From contig NZ_CP062163.1 of NCBI RefSeq assembly GCF_014844095.1, forward strand, positions 1,612,001 through 1,676,000: 64,000 nucleotides of DNA, written 5' to 3'. Both the position numbers and the translations under genes were made by a program. Source of the stretch: Brevibacillus sp. JNUCC-41 (GTDB taxonomy: Bacteria > Bacillota > Bacilli > Bacillales > DSM-1321). Below are positions 45,999 to 57,376 of the stretch, in pieces (the stretch's first letter is position 1; each line of letters opens with the position of its first letter). Below the pieces are notes generated by a model. The model was not told the DNA's origin. It was given only the letters and a program-made list of their open reading frames with translations, and did no database searches.

Positions 45999-47135
45999 TT
46001 ATAGATTCTTACTGATGACCATTCTCTGTATTTCGCTGGTACCCTCATAAATTTCAGTTACCTTTGCATCCCTGAAATAGCGTTCAACCGGATATTCGGT
46101 TGTATATCCATAGCCTCCGAACACTTGGACCGCTTCTATCGCCACATCGACAGCCGTTCTCGAAGCGAATAACTTAGCCATTGCCGCCTCTTTACCGCAC
46201 TTCGATCCCTGCGAGCGTAAATAAGCCGCCCGATAGACCAGTAGCCTCGAAGCCTCTATGCCCGTTGCCATTTCGGCCAGTTTGAAACCAACTCCTTGTT
46301 GTTGTGCAATAGGTTTGCCGAATTGCACCCTGTCTTTTGCATATTTGACAGCATGTTCCATGGCACCCTCAGCAATTCCCAGCGCTTGAGCGGCAATCCC
46401 GATCCTTCCAGCATCCAGGTTGGCCATTGCGATCTTAAAGCCCTCACCTTCTTTGCCAAGGAGATTGGCTGTAGGGATTTTCATATCCTCGAACGTTACC
46501 TGCACGGTGCTCGAGCCATGAAGGCCCATTTTACGTTCATCTTTGCCGATGATTAAGCCCGGCGTCCCTTTTTCCACGACAAAAGCAGAGATTCCCTTGC
46601 TTCCCTTCTGAGGGTCGGTTGAAGCAAAAACAATAAACACATCCGCTTCCCCGCCATTGGTGATAAAAACCTTGGACCCATTTATTCGATATTCTCCGCC
46701 TTCCTTGACTGCCACTGCCTTCGATTTCAAACTCGCAGCATCGGAACCTGAGCTTTGCTCAGTCAAGCAAAAGGCGCCTAAATATTTACCAGCGGCTAAC
46801 TTGGGCACATACTTTCGCTTCTGCTCTTCCGTTCCAAAATAAACGATTGGATTTGTTCCAACAGAAGTATGTACGGACAGTATGACACCGAGAGTGGGAC
46901 TTACTTTGGAAATCTCATTGATGGCAATGATATAAGACATGAAGTCCATACCCGCGCCACCGTATTCTTCTGAAATCGGAATTCCCATCAAACCAAGCTC
47001 ACCCATTTTTTGCAGAATCGCTTTTGGAAACACGCCTGTTTCCATTGCCTCGATATGAGGAGTGATCTCTTTCTCCGCAAAAGCGCTTACCATTTTCCGC
47101 ATCATTTCCTGTTCTTCTGTAAACTTGAAATCCAT
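45999..47135 (-). CDS. Acyl-CoA dehydrogenase (short-chain, MmgC/butyryl-CoA type)
   Basis: This 378-residue paralogue of the next gene shares the whole ACAD layout. The FAD-binding segment is [17 protein letters not shown], the substrate loop contains [20 protein letters not shown], and the catalytic Glu lies in [13 protein letters not shown]. Similarity to short-chain enzymes (MmgC, Bcd) is suggested by [24 protein letters not shown]-like wording, split here. It lies 26 bp before acdA and 35 bp after the hydroxyacyl-CoA dehydrogenase gene. Confidence 0.92.
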   Translation of the reverse strand: MDFKFTEEQEMMRKMVSAFAEKEITPHIEAMETGVFPKAILQKMGELGLMGIPISEEYGGAGMDFMSYIIAINEISKVSPTLGVILSVHTSVGTNPIVYFGTEEQKRKYVPKLAAGKYLGAFCLTEQSSGSDAASLKSKAVAVKEGGEYRINGSKVFITNGGEADVFIVFASTDPQKGSKGISAFVVEKGTPGLIIGKDERKMGLHGSSTVQVTFEDMKIPTANLLGKEGEGFKIAMANLDAGRIGIAAQALGIAEGAMEHAVKYAKDRVQFGKPIAQQQGVGFKLAEMATGIEASRLLVYRAAYLRSQGSKCGKEAAMAKLFASRTAVDVAIEAVQVFGGYGYTTEYPVERYFRDAKVTEIYEGTSEIQRMVISKNL

Positions 47136-47170
47136 CCTTCATCCCCCCATAGCTGCACATCTTTCCATGA

Positions 47171-48022
47171 TTAGTTATATTCGTAAAAGCCCCGTCCTGA
47201 TTTCTTGCCTAGCCACCCAGCTTTTACATATTTCCTTAACAGCGGACACGGTCGGTATTTATCGTCTCCCAGCCCTTGGTGAAGGGTTTCCATTATATAC
47301 AAGCACGTGTCCAGCCCAATGAAGTCAGCTAGAGTAAGCGGGCCCATCGGATGGTTCATTCCCATTTTCATTACGTCGTCGATCGCCTCTTTAGTAGCTA
47401 CGCCCTCATATAGTGTATAGATGGCCTCATTGATCATCGGCATTAAAATCCGATTAGCTACAAAACCTGGAAAATCATTGACTTCCACCGGTACCTTGTT
47501 CAAGGATTCAGCCATCTTTTCGACTTCTTTATAAACTTCATCCGATGTAGCAAGGCCTCGAATGACCTCAACCAGCTTCATGACTGGAACGGGGTTCATA
47601 AAATGCATGCCAATTACCTTTTCCGGCCTTTTCGTGGCAGCGGCTATCTCGGTTATCGGAAGCGAAGAAGTATTGGAGGCAAGAATGACGTGTTGCGGTG
47701 TGATTTCATCCAGCTCGGCGAATATTTTTGTTTTTATTTCCATGTTTTCCACCGCAGCTTCAATCACTAAATCTACCTCAGCCGCATTTTTCAAATTCGT
47801 CGATGAAGTCAACCGGGAAAGGATTGCATCTTTCTCCCCGGATTCCATTTTCCCTTTTTCAACCTGACGGGAAAGGTTCTTGGTAATTGTCCCTAACCCC
47901 TTTTCCACATATTCAACTTTTAAATCGTGTAAAAGAACTTCGTAACCGCTCATTGCACAGACCTGGGCAATGCCAGATCCCATCTGTCCCGCACCAATGA
48001 CCATCACTTTTTGAATGCCCAT
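47171..48022 (-). CDS. mmgB: 3-hydroxybutyryl-CoA dehydrogenase
   Basis: This 283-residue NAD enzyme oxidises 3-hydroxyacyl-CoA to 3-ketoacyl-CoA. The Rossmann motif is [16 protein letters not shown] at residues 6-21. Catalytic and substrate marks are [30 protein letters not shown] with the catalytic His, and [12 protein letters not shown]. The end with [14 protein letters not shown] is typical of Hbd/MmgB. Gene name follows the B. subtilis mmg operon homologue. Confidence 0.94.
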   Translation of the reverse strand: MGIQKVMVIGAGQMGSGIAQVCAMSGYEVLLHDLKVEYVEKGLGTITKNLSRQVEKGKMESGEKDAILSRLTSSTNLKNAAEVDLVIEAAVENMEIKTKIFAELDEITPQHVILASNTSSLPITEIAAATKRPEKVIGMHFMNPVPVMKLVEVIRGLATSDEVYKEVEKMAESLNKVPVEVNDFPGFVANRILMPMINEAIYTLYEGVATKEAIDDVMKMGMNHPMGPLTLADFIGLDTCLYIMETLHQGLGDDKYRPCPLLRKYVKAGWLGKKSGRGFYEYN

Positions 48023-48053
48023 GAAAATCCCCCCTCATTTATCTATGAAACTA

Positions 48054-49247
<1,194 letters not shown>

Positions 49248-49271
49248 TATTTCCCCCTATAAGTAACATTG

Positions 49272-49289
49272 ATTGAACGCTCGCTCAAT
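49272..49289. promoter_or_regulatory. Candidate TetR operator upstream of mmgA
   Basis: ATTGAACGCTCGCTCAAT is an 18-bp imperfect palindrome (two mismatched pairs) between the predicted promoter and the thiolase start. Its TTGA..CG..CG..TCAA layout is typical of TetR-family fatty-acid regulators. Confidence 0.6.
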
Positions 49290-49310
49290 TTGGAGTAAAA
49301 AAAATAGTGT

Positions 49311-49324
49311 TGTAAGCGCTTTAT
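49311..49324 (+). promoter_or_regulatory. Candidate cre site upstream of mmgA
   Basis: TGTAAGCGCTTTAT fits TGWAARCGYTWNCW with a single mismatch. It directly follows a possible -10 TATTAT (TTGAGA, 18 bp, TATTAT on the minus strand). The B. subtilis mmg operon is under CcpA control. Confidence 0.6.
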
Positions 49325-49387
49325 AATATATTATATTACACATTATTCTCAAAAATGAAAATATTTAGTTTATAAAATTTGAAAATA

Positions 49388-49431
49388 TTGCCTGCTTCCA
49401 TTTGATCTAACCATTTAGAAGAAGCAGGCAA
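49388..49431 (-). terminator. Terminator after fadF
   Basis: TTGCCTGCTTC and GAAGCAGGCAA pair perfectly (11 bp) around a 22-nt loop, followed on the minus strand by TATTTTC. It separates fadF from mmgA. Confidence 0.85.
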
Positions 49432-49438
49432 TTTAAAA

Positions 49439-51574
49439 TTAAGAGGCAATCGATTTATTTTCACCAATGACCGCTTTTTCCAGTAGTTCAGCTACATCAT
49501 ACGTTTTAACATTTTCCTCAACTTCTTTTGCTTTCGTCCCATCAGATAGCATGGTCAGGCAATAAGGACACCCTGAACTGATCACTGTTGGACTGACGGC
49601 TAGCGCTTGTTCGGTACGGGCCACATTAATGCGGTTTCCTGTTTCCTCTTCCATCCACATCAAACCGCCTCCAGCTCCACAGCACATTCCCTTCTCGCGA
49701 TTACGCTCCATCTCAATAAGTTTCACACCATCGATGGACTGCAAGATTTCACGAGGCGGGCTGTAAACTTCATTGTACCTTCCCAAGTAACAGGAATCGT
49801 GAAATGTAATCGTCTCATTCACGGGATACTGAGGCACCAACCTGCCTTCACTGACAAGTGTGGCTAACAGTTCAGTATGATGGTACACTTCCGCTTCCAA
49901 GCCAAAATCCGGATACTCATTCTTAAAGATATTGTATGCATGCGGATCGATCGTCACGATTTTCTTGATTTCATTCTTCTGGAATTCTTCTATATTTTTC
50001 ATTGCAAGCTCCTGAAAGACAAACTCATTACCCAATCGACGCGGAGTATCCCCTGAGTTTTTCTCCTTATTTCCGAGAATTGCAAATTTGACGCCCGCTT
50101 CATTCAATAGTTTAGCAAAGGAAAGGGCAATCTTCTGGCTACGGTTATCGTACGATCCCATTGAACCTACCCAGAATAAATACTCGAATTCTTCGTCTGC
50201 CTTTTTCAATTCCTTCACGGTAGGTATGCTGACATCTTCCCGAAGGCTTCGCCAATCTTCCCTCTCTTTACGGTTCAGTCCCCACGGGTTTCCTTGACGC
50301 TCAATATTCGTCATGGCACGTTGCGCATCGGGATCAAGTCTGCCCTCTGTCAACACTAGGTAACGGCGCATATCGATGATTTTGTCGACATGTTCATTCA
50401 TTACCGGGCATTGATCTTCACAATTCCGGCATGTAGTACAAGCCCAAAGCTCTTCTTCCGTTATGACTTCGCCAATCAGGCTCGGACTGTAAGCCTCGGT
50501 TGCTGCAGCAGATTCCTGCGCCCCCTGTGCGGCACCAGCCAAAGCTATCTTATTTCCCTTCGTATTCCCAAAAACAAAAGATGGCACCCATGGCTGCTTC
50601 GTTGTAACGGCAGCGCCTGTATTTGTTAAATGGTCACGCATCTTGATTATGATATCCATCGGTGACAGCATTTTACCGGTGCCTGTAGCCGGACACATAT
50701 TCGTACAGCGCCCGCACTCCACACAGGCATAGAGGTCCACCATTTGGTACTGCGTCAAATCTTCAATATATTTGGCACCGTAATATTGGTTGCCTTCTTT
50801 GTCGAAAACCTCTTCTTCCAAATCAACCGGTTTCAATTTCCCCGGATTGTCCAGCCGGTTCAGGAAAACATTTATTGGACCGGCAATCAAGTGTGCATGC
50901 TTAGATTGCGGGATATAAACAAGGAAAGATAATATGATCAGTAAATGCAGCCACCAAGCTACATAAAAAACGACTGTTGCCGCTGTTGACCCCATCCAGC
51001 CGAATAGGAAAGCGATGCTTGATGCGACTGGCTCTGACCAAGTTGCATCGTGTCCATGCCAGATCATTCCCATTCCATTCCCCAGTAATACGGTGATCAT
51101 GATACCGGTGATGAAGATGACAACCAAACCTGCTTTGAAATCCCTTTTCAAGCGAACGAGCTTTTCGACATAACGGCGGTATGCCGCCCACAGGATTGCA
51201 ACAAGAACGGTAAGCGTCACAATTTCCTGAAAAAAAGTAAAGGCTGGATAAACAGGGCCAAACGGTAAATGCCACCCCGGTCTTAAGCCTTTAACGAAAA
51301 AGTCAAGTGCACCAAATTGCACTAAAATGAAACCATAAAATAACATGGCATGAATGATCCCGCTCTTTTTATCTTTAAAGAGCTTCTTCTGTCCAAATAC
51401 ATAAACCCCTATTTTAACAAGACGATCTTTCACACGGTTATCAAATTCCACTTTTTTGCCAAGTTTTATATAAGCTATACGGGTCTTTATCAAGTAGACA
51501 AACAAACCGGCGGCGTAAGCGGTTACAAGCAGGAATGCAACTAAGTTGATCCACAGTAAACCATTCATTTCCAT
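49439..51574 (-). CDS. fadF: Membrane (Fe-S)-binding oxidoreductase FadF
   Basis: FadF is thought to pass electrons from acyl-CoA dehydrogenases, via electron transfer flavoprotein, to menaquinone. The first 250 residues hold about six membrane helices resembling nitrate reductase gamma. Two 4Fe-4S motifs follow: CVECGRCTNMCPATGTGK and CTTCRNCEDQCPV. The C-terminal half has CCG-type domains (HDSCYLGRYNEVY, MCCGAGGGLMW and SSGCPYCLTML), as in heterodisulfide reductase. I chose the ATG at 51574 (711 aa) behind GAGGGGG. Confidence 0.92.
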   Translation of the reverse strand: MEMNGLLWINLVAFLLVTAYAAGLFVYLIKTRIAYIKLGKKVEFDNRVKDRLVKIGVYVFGQKKLFKDKKSGIIHAMLFYGFILVQFGALDFFVKGLRPGWHLPFGPVYPAFTFFQEIVTLTVLVAILWAAYRRYVEKLVRLKRDFKAGLVVIFITGIMITVLLGNGMGMIWHGHDATWSEPVASSIAFLFGWMGSTAATVVFYVAWWLHLLIILSFLVYIPQSKHAHLIAGPINVFLNRLDNPGKLKPVDLEEEVFDKEGNQYYGAKYIEDLTQYQMVDLYACVECGRCTNMCPATGTGKMLSPMDIIIKMRDHLTNTGAAVTTKQPWVPSFVFGNTKGNKIALAGAAQGAQESAAATEAYSPSLIGEVITEEELWACTTCRNCEDQCPVMNEHVDKIIDMRRYLVLTEGRLDPDAQRAMTNIERQGNPWGLNRKEREDWRSLREDVSIPTVKELKKADEEFEYLFWVGSMGSYDNRSQKIALSFAKLLNEAGVKFAILGNKEKNSGDTPRRLGNEFVFQELAMKNIEEFQKNEIKKIVTIDPHAYNIFKNEYPDFGLEAEVYHHTELLATLVSEGRLVPQYPVNETITFHDSCYLGRYNEVYSPPREILQSIDGVKLIEMERNREKGMCCGAGGGLMWMEEETGNRINVARTEQALAVSPTVISSGCPYCLTMLSDGTKAKEVEENVKTYDVAELLEKAVIGENKSIAS

Positions 51575-51660
51575 GCAGACTTTCCCCCTCTTTAGTAAAT
51601 TGCAAAATGCCAGGTACCTTTTTGGGAAATTTGGCATTTTTCTGAAATTTAATTAATTCC

Positions 51661-51688
51661 ATTATATAATGAATGAGCATTCAGTCAA
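51661..51688 (-). promoter_or_regulatory. fadF promoter with operator in the spacer
   Basis: TTGACT (51683-51688), 16 bp, and a perfect TATAAT (51661-51666) lie on the minus strand. The spacer is filled by the palindrome TGAATGAGCATTCA (51670-51683). B. subtilis FadR recognises TGAATGA...TCATTCA, so a TetR regulator bound here would block RNA polymerase directly. Confidence 0.78.
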
Positions 51689-51859
51689 CTTTTTTCTTTC
51701 TAAAACCATTTAATTTTTCTGCATCTTAATATTATAATTCGACAGTTTCTCGTATTACCCTTCTTCATTCTAAAAAAATGAAATCCTCTCCCCACTTTTT
51801 AATGGTTACTAACAGGGAATTAGAGCCAAACTAAATATAATCATTTAGGGGGGATTTTT

Positions 51860-53062
51860 TTGAAGATAATCACTACGATTGCCTCTATATTTTTATTGAT
51901 CTTCTCTTGGTGCTGGGTTGATTTCAAGATAGGGCATAAGCGTTATTTGAAGCACGCAACCAACATAAAATACCCGACTCGGAACAGCGACATGACTGTA
52001 TTCACATCAGGGAAACTCCTGTTTGATGATTACATGAAGGAAGTAGAGCAAGCTAAGGATTCAATCCATATTCTTTTTTATATTGTAAAAAATGATAAAT
52101 TCAGCAAGGACTTTTTGAAGTTACTACAATCAAAAGCGGAAGAGGGCGTGGAAGTGCGTCTTTTAGCCGATTGGGTAGGAAGTAAAAAGATGTCCCGCCA
52201 AATCATTCAGGAGCTAACTAAAAGCGGTGTTCATTTTTCTTTCAGCTTTAAGCCGAAACTCCCCTTCCTTTTCTATACAATACAAAAAAGAAATCACCGT
52301 AAGATTACGGTGATAGATGGAAAAATCGGCTATCTTGGCGGCTTTAATATCGGTAAGGAGTATATAAACCAAGGGGAGAAGCTGAACCCGTGGAGAGATT
52401 ACCATTTAAAACTGACCGGGGAAGGGGTAAAGGACCTTCAGGAAGTCTTCCTCTCGGATTGGTTCTATGATACAAACGAGGATTACAGAGGAACGCCTGC
52501 TTATTTCCCGACATTGACTCCCGGAACGCAGGCACAGCAGTTTGTCGTCACGAATGGCAGTGATCTTGAACAGTCACTTACACACATAATTCGGCAAGCC
52601 ACTAAAAAAATCATTATCGGGACTCCATATTTCATTCCCAGTGAAACTTTATTTCAAGAATTAAGGGAAGCACTTGCACGCAATGTCTCCGTTACGATCA
52701 TCGTACCTGAGATTTCAGACCATGCCCTTGTCAAGGAGGCTTCTTTTCCCTATTTCCGGGTACTAATAAAAGAAGGGGCTGAAATCATGCAGTTTCAAAG
52801 AGGGTTCTACCATTCTAAAGTGATTCTGATCGATGATATAATGTGTGATATCGGTACGGCTAATTTTGATAAACGCAGTTGTTTTTTAAATAGTGAAATC
52901 AATTGCATCGTATTTGACCGGACATTCATAGAAGATGTAGAAAAGGAGTTGGCGGTGGACCTAGCCGAATCCAAGCCGCTAAACGGGGACGCGCTTTCCA
53001 ACATCAATGTAGTCCGTTCAGCAAAAGAATCGCTTGCTGCCATCCTTTCTCCTTTTCTTTGA
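51860..53062 (+). CDS. Cardiolipin synthase-like phospholipase D family protein (YwjE/ClsB)
   Basis: This 400-residue protein has one N-terminal membrane helix and two PLD repeats, each with an HKD motif: HRKITVIDGKIGYLGGFNIG (20 residues, about 145-164) and HSKVILIDDIMCDIGTANFD. It joins two phosphatidylglycerol molecules if it acts as a true cardiolipin synthase. It begins with TTG, preceded by AGGGGGG. It runs divergently from fadF and is followed by uvsE with an overlap-free 28-bp gap. The B. subtilis homologue is ywjE. Confidence 0.86.
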   Translation: MKIITTIASIFLLIFSWCWVDFKIGHKRYLKHATNIKYPTRNSDMTVFTSGKLLFDDYMKEVEQAKDSIHILFYIVKNDKFSKDFLKLLQSKAEEGVEVRLLADWVGSKKMSRQIIQELTKSGVHFSFSFKPKLPFLFYTIQKRNHRKITVIDGKIGYLGGFNIGKEYINQGEKLNPWRDYHLKLTGEGVKDLQEVFLSDWFYDTNEDYRGTPAYFPTLTPGTQAQQFVVTNGSDLEQSLTHIIRQATKKIIIGTPYFIPSETLFQELREALARNVSVTIIVPEISDHALVKEASFPYFRVLIKEGAEIMQFQRGFYHSKVILIDDIMCDIGTANFDKRSCFLNSEINCIVFDRTFIEDVEKELAVDLAESKPLNGDALSNINVVRSAKESLAAILSPFL

Positions 53063-53090
53063 CATCCAGTTCCTCAAGGAGAAAAATATA

Positions 53091-54044
53091 ATGAAAATAA
53101 GATTTGGATTCGTATCCAATGCCACCTGTTTATGGGAAGCTTCTCCGGCTAAGACACTTACTTACAAGCGATATAGTTCACTTGGCGCCGAAAAAGGAAT
53201 GGAAAAACTCCTGGATGTGACAAGGCAGAACATTGAAAATACCTTAAGGGTCCTTCAATATAACACGGCACACCAAATAGAAATATACCGGATGTCCAGT
53301 TCCATTGTTCCTTTAGCCACACATCCCGAACTAGAATGGGATTTCGTTACACCTTTAAAAAAGGAGTGGAAACAGCTTGGCGATTGGGCCACTGAACACA
53401 AGATGAGGATCAGCTTTCATCCCAATCAGTTTACTCTGTTTACCAGCCCAAAACCCGAGATTACACAAAATGCCGTAAAAGATATGGAGTTCCATTATAA
53501 AATGCTTGATGCAATGGGCATTGCGGACACCTCTTTCATCAATATCCATGTCGGTGGGGCCTATGGTGATAAAGAGTCCGCCCTTGTAAGGGTTCATGAC
53601 AACCTTAAATCGCTGCCTATGCACGTCAAGGAAAGAATGACTTTTGAGAATGATGATAAAACCTATACAGCATCTGAAACCCTGAGCGTATGTAAGGGGG
53701 AAGGCATCCCACTTGTATTCGATTATCACCATCATCTCGCAAATCTTTCAGATGAGCCGCTTAACGAACTGCTCACCGAGGTATTCACCACTTGGAGACA
53801 AGCAGGAGCGGTACCAAAGATTCATATTTCATCCCCAAAATCGGCAGGTGCATTTCGCTCGCACGCAGATTATATCGATTTGGACTTCATCATGCCCCTT
53901 TTTAAAGTGCTGAAGGGTCTTGGACAGGACGTCGATTTCATGATCGAGGCCAAGATGAAGGATCGGGCAATGTTGCAGCTGATTGAAGATATAGCTAAGG
54001 TTCGTGGTGTAAAAAGGGTAAGCGGCGGTGCCGTCGAGTGCTAA
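53091..54044 (+). CDS. uvsE: UV DNA damage endonuclease
   Basis: UvsE/UVDE nicks 5' to UV photoproducts and is mostly found in spore formers. The 317-residue TIM-barrel enzyme shows MKIRFGFVSNATCLW, ISFHPNQFTLFTSP (metal-binding His and Gln), TFENDDKTYT, VFDYHHHL and DFMIEAKMKD. I chose the ATG at 53091 behind AAGGAG; the frame extends 19 codons upstream into the preceding gene. The B. subtilis homologue is ywjD. Confidence 0.95.
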   Translation: MKIRFGFVSNATCLWEASPAKTLTYKRYSSLGAEKGMEKLLDVTRQNIENTLRVLQYNTAHQIEIYRMSSSIVPLATHPELEWDFVTPLKKEWKQLGDWATEHKMRISFHPNQFTLFTSPKPEITQNAVKDMEFHYKMLDAMGIADTSFINIHVGGAYGDKESALVRVHDNLKSLPMHVKERMTFENDDKTYTASETLSVCKGEGIPLVFDYHHHLANLSDEPLNELLTEVFTTWRQAGAVPKIHISSPKSAGAFRSHADYIDLDFIMPLFKVLKGLGQDVDFMIEAKMKDRAMLQLIEDIAKVRGVKRVSGGAVEC

Positions 54045-54051
54045 TTAACCT

Positions 54052-54092
54052 AAAAAAAAGCGGCTTGTTTCGTTAGAAACAGCCGCTTTTTC
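54052..54092. terminator. Bidirectional terminator between uvsE and argS
   Basis: AAAGCGGCTTGTTTC pairs with GAAACAGCCGCTTT (one bulge) around GTTA, with U runs on both strands between convergent genes. Confidence 0.92.
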
Positions 54093-54094
54093 CA

Positions 54095-55765
54095 TTACAT
54101 TTTTTCCGGTGCCGATACCCCGATGATGGCTAATGCATTCTTTAAGGTAATTTGGACGGATTTGACCAGTCCTAAACGCGCCTTACTTCTTTCCATCTCT
54201 TCAACATCCAAAACCTTATCTGCATTGTAGAAACTGTGGAATGTAGAAGCCAGGTCAAATATATAATTCGTCATGCGGTGAGGCATCCGTTTTTCGGCTG
54301 CTTCCGCAATTGCCTGCGGGAATTCTCCTAATTTCTTCAAAAGCTCCACTTCTTTTTCAGTAGCCAGGGCAGAGAAATCAGTGACGCCCTCATAGCTGAT
54401 CCCTTGTTCCACACCTTGGCGTAAAATGCTAGAAATCCGGGCATGGGCATACTGTGCATAATAAACCGGGTTTTCATTGGACTGTGAAACTGCAAGATCC
54501 AAATCGAAATCCATATGAGTATCCGCACTTCTCATCGCAAAGAAATAACGGGTTGCATCGAGACCCACTTCATCAATAAGGTCACGCATCGTAACTGCTT
54601 TACCGGTACGCTTACTCATCTTCATTTTCTCGCCATCCTTGTACAGGTGAACAAGCTGGATGATTTCCACTTCAAGCTGCTCGCGTTTGTACCCCAATGC
54701 TTCGATCGCCGCTTTCATACGCGGTATATAGCCGTGGTGGTCTGCACCCCAGATATTGATCAGCGTTTCAAAGCCGCGCTCCAATTTATTACGGTGATAG
54801 GCAATATCCGGTGTCAGATATGTGTAAGACCCATCCTGCTTAATAAGCACCCGGTCTTTATCATCGCCTAGTTCAGTAGAGCGGAACCATGTAGCCCCAT
54901 CTTCCTCGTAGACATGGCCCCTGTCCCTCAACACTTTGAGTGCCTCATCAATTTTACCGTCTTGATATAGAGATGTTTCGGAGTACCATACATCGAATCC
55001 GACACGGAAATTAGCCAAATCCGTTTTCAGTTTTTCCATTTCATATTTCAAGCCATACTCACGGAAAAATTCAAAACGTTCCTTTTCATCGGCATTTACA
55101 TATTTATCCCCAAATTCACTGGAAAGCGTTTTACCGATGCCAATGATATCTTCGCCATGATAGCCGCCCTCCGGCATATCCTTTTCGAGGCCAAGTGCCT
55201 GGAAATAGCGGGCTTCTATGGAAATGGCCAAATTATTAATTTGGTTTCCTGCGTCATTGATATAGTATTCACGTGAAACATCATAACCTGCTTTAGATAG
55301 GACATTACATAATGTATCACCTACTGCTGCACCACGGGCATGACCAAGGTGAAGATCACCGGTCGGGTTCGCGGAAACGAACTCCACTTGGATTTTTTCG
55401 CCTTTACCAAAGTCACTTTCCCCATATGCTTCATCCACTTTCAAAATGACAGGAACCAATTCTGTCAAATAGGAATTATTCATGTAGAAGTTGATGAAAC
55501 CAGGTCCTGCAATCTCAATTTTTTCGATGGATGCTTTTGAGTTGTCAAAGTTTTCGATGATTGCCTCTGCTATCATCTTTGGCGCTTTCTTTGCAATCTT
55601 CGTTAATTGCATGGCCATATTCGTGGAATAATCTCCGTGTGTCTTATCTCTTGGCAGTTCCAATACAACATTTGGAATCTGCTCTTCCGTTGCCAACCCA
55701 GCTTTAATGACTGCCGCTTTAATCTCTTCTTTCAGTTTTTCCTGTACCTCTTTTACTATATTCAT
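54095..55765 (-). CDS. argS: Arginyl-tRNA synthetase
   Basis: This is a 556-residue class I synthetase. The HIGH signature is in [14 protein letters not shown] near residue 130 and the KMSKR signature is intact ([14 protein letters not shown]). The N-terminal Add1 domain and C-terminal anticodon domain are both complete. GGAGGAAGC lies before the ATG. No T-box leader was seen between it and the DUF1934 gene, only 3 bp away. Confidence 0.98.
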   Translation of the reverse strand: MNIVKEVQEKLKEEIKAAVIKAGLATEEQIPNVVLELPRDKTHGDYSTNMAMQLTKIAKKAPKMIAEAIIENFDNSKASIEKIEIAGPGFINFYMNNSYLTELVPVILKVDEAYGESDFGKGEKIQVEFVSANPTGDLHLGHARGAAVGDTLCNVLSKAGYDVSREYYINDAGNQINNLAISIEARYFQALGLEKDMPEGGYHGEDIIGIGKTLSSEFGDKYVNADEKERFEFFREYGLKYEMEKLKTDLANFRVGFDVWYSETSLYQDGKIDEALKVLRDRGHVYEEDGATWFRSTELGDDKDRVLIKQDGSYTYLTPDIAYHRNKLERGFETLINIWGADHHGYIPRMKAAIEALGYKREQLEVEIIQLVHLYKDGEKMKMSKRTGKAVTMRDLIDEVGLDATRYFFAMRSADTHMDFDLDLAVSQSNENPVYYAQYAHARISSILRQGVEQGISYEGVTDFSALATEKEVELLKKLGEFPQAIAEAAEKRMPHRMTNYIFDLASTFHSFYNADKVLDVEEMERSKARLGLVKSVQITLKNALAIIGVSAPEKM

Positions 55766-55768
55766 GCG

Positions 55769-56209
55769 CTATGCTTCCTCCTTGTAGGAAATCGTCATCT
55801 CATATTGACCGGGTTCGCTTCCCTGCATATGTAACGTATATTTAAGGACAAGTTTCCCTTGTTTGGTCTGTTCATCCCATTGATGATGTATCTTCTTCGC
55901 GGTCGTCCGTAATCCTAACCTGCCATATATACTTTCATAATGTCCATTTGTCGCTTCCTGCAGGCGGAAAAGCTGCCTCATTTTAATGGCGCCATTTCTA
56001 AGCAGGATCGTTTCATCCGGTTTGTGCTTGATGGTCGTTTGTGTTTGACCGGCTTCATTTTCCTCTTTATATTGCAAATATAAATCTGCACCTTTATACA
56101 TTTTTGTACCAAATGTCACCAGCTCATACGTTTCCGTTTCTGAGCCGTGCATGATTTTTGTCTGTAAAGTCACTTTAATAGCATGCTTATCTATATCATG
56201 AAGAGTCAA
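55769..56209 (-). CDS. ywiB: DUF1934 beta-barrel protein (YwiB)
   Basis: This 146-residue protein is of unknown function and consists of alternating beta strands (lipocalin-like barrel family). Recognisable parts are KHAIKVTLQTKIMHG, TTIKHKPDETILLRNGAIKMRQ (part) and the end with YTLHMQGSEPGQYEMTISYK (20 residues). It ends 3 bp before argS and is co-transcribed with it, as in B. subtilis. Confidence 0.88.
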   Translation of the reverse strand: MTLHDIDKHAIKVTLQTKIMHGSETETYELVTFGTKMYKGADLYLQYKEENEAGQTQTTIKHKPDETILLRNGAIKMRQLFRLQEATNGHYESIYGRLGLRTTAKKIHHQWDEQTKQGKLVLKYTLHMQGSEPGQYEMTISYKEEA

Positions 56210-56431
56210 AGCTACACTTCCTTCATCATGTCGTTCTTAACTTTATAAGTATAAATATTCTTCAAGGAAGTTTCAACTTGGAGCGGAAAATAAAGTGTAA
56301 AACCAAAAGTGTGGGGATAAACTGTCGAAATCATGTTGTTGCCATTCATTTGATTTTAACGCAATAATGACTCATTGGGGCGGAATTATTCAAAAAGGGT
56401 CCTTCAGTATAAAATTCTTTTCCTGAATGGA

Positions 56432-56470
56432 TAAAAAAAGACCATTCCCGCAAAAAAAACGGGAACAGTC
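56432..56470 (-). terminator. Terminator after speB
   Basis: GACTGTTCCCG and CGGGAATGGTC pair around a U-rich loop, followed by seven U on the minus strand, directly after the speB stop. Confidence 0.87.
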
Positions 56471-56483
56471 AAGTCTTCCATCA

Positions 56484-57362
56484 TTAACCTTTTTGAACCC
56501 AACCTAGAATCATTTCGCGAATCAGCTTGCTCGCCGTGTTCGCAGTTTGCTCGGATGGATCATAAATCGGTGCCACTTCTACTAAATCGCAGCCGACTAC
56601 ATTAATCTCGGACCGTGCTATCTCATGAATCGAAGCCAAAAGCTCTTTGGAAGTGATGCCTCCACAATCAACGGTTCCTGTCCCTGGCGCGTGCGCAGGA
56701 TCAAGAACATCGATGTCGATCGTCACATATACAGGACGACCAGCTAACTGCGGCAGTACTTCTTTCAGAGGTTCAAGAACTTCAAATTTAGAGATGTGCA
56801 TGCCATTTTCTTTTGCCCATTGGAATTCTTCCTTCAAACCGGAACGAATGCCGAAAGAGTATACATTTTTCGGGCCGATAAGTTCTGCGGATTTACGGAT
56901 GATGGACGCATGGGAAAGCGGCTCCCCTTCATAATCCTCACGTAAATCTGTATGGGCATCCATATGGATTATGGCCATATCGGGATACTTTTTGAACATG
57001 GCTTTAATGACTGGCCATGTGACAAGATGTTCCCCTCCCATGCCCATTGGGAACTTACCTGCATCCAACACGCTGTCGACAAATTTTTCAATCATATCGA
57101 TACTGCGCTGCGGATTGCCGAATGGTAATGGAATATCCCCGGCATCAAAGAATTTAACTTCCTCTAATTCACGATCTAAATATGGACTGTACTCTTCCAA
57201 ACCAATCGAAACTTCACGAATCCGGGTAGGGCCGAATCGAGAACCCGGACGGAAACTTACCGTCCAGTCCATCGGCATGCCGTATAGTACAGCTTCTGAT
57301 TCCTCAAAAACAGGGTGGCTTTTAATGAATACATTGCCTGAATAAGCTTCATCGAATTTCAT
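56484..57362 (-). CDS. speB: Agmatinase
   Basis: This manganese enzyme (292 aa) splits agmatine to putrescine and urea. The ureohydrolase signatures are GMGGEHLVTWPV (His), AIIHMDAHTDLREDYEG (Asp-His-Asp) and YVTIDIDVLDPAHAPGTGT (Asp-Asp). With spermidine synthase 14 bp upstream it forms the B. subtilis-type polyamine operon speE-speB. Confidence 0.96.
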   Translation of the reverse strand: MKFDEAYSGNVFIKSHPVFEESEAVLYGMPMDWTVSFRPGSRFGPTRIREVSIGLEEYSPYLDRELEEVKFFDAGDIPLPFGNPQRSIDMIEKFVDSVLDAGKFPMGMGGEHLVTWPVIKAMFKKYPDMAIIHMDAHTDLREDYEGEPLSHASIIRKSAELIGPKNVYSFGIRSGLKEEFQWAKENGMHISKFEVLEPLKEVLPQLAGRPVYVTIDIDVLDPAHAPGTGTVDCGGITSKELLASIHEIARSEINVVGCDLVEVAPIYDPSEQTANTASKLIREMILGWVQKG

Positions 57363-57376
57363 GGTCCATGCCTCCC

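Noticed and set aside
55766-56431. T-box leader for argS
   Set aside because: argS starts 3 bp after the DUF1934 gene and the region before that gene shows no specifier stem, T-box sequence or terminator.
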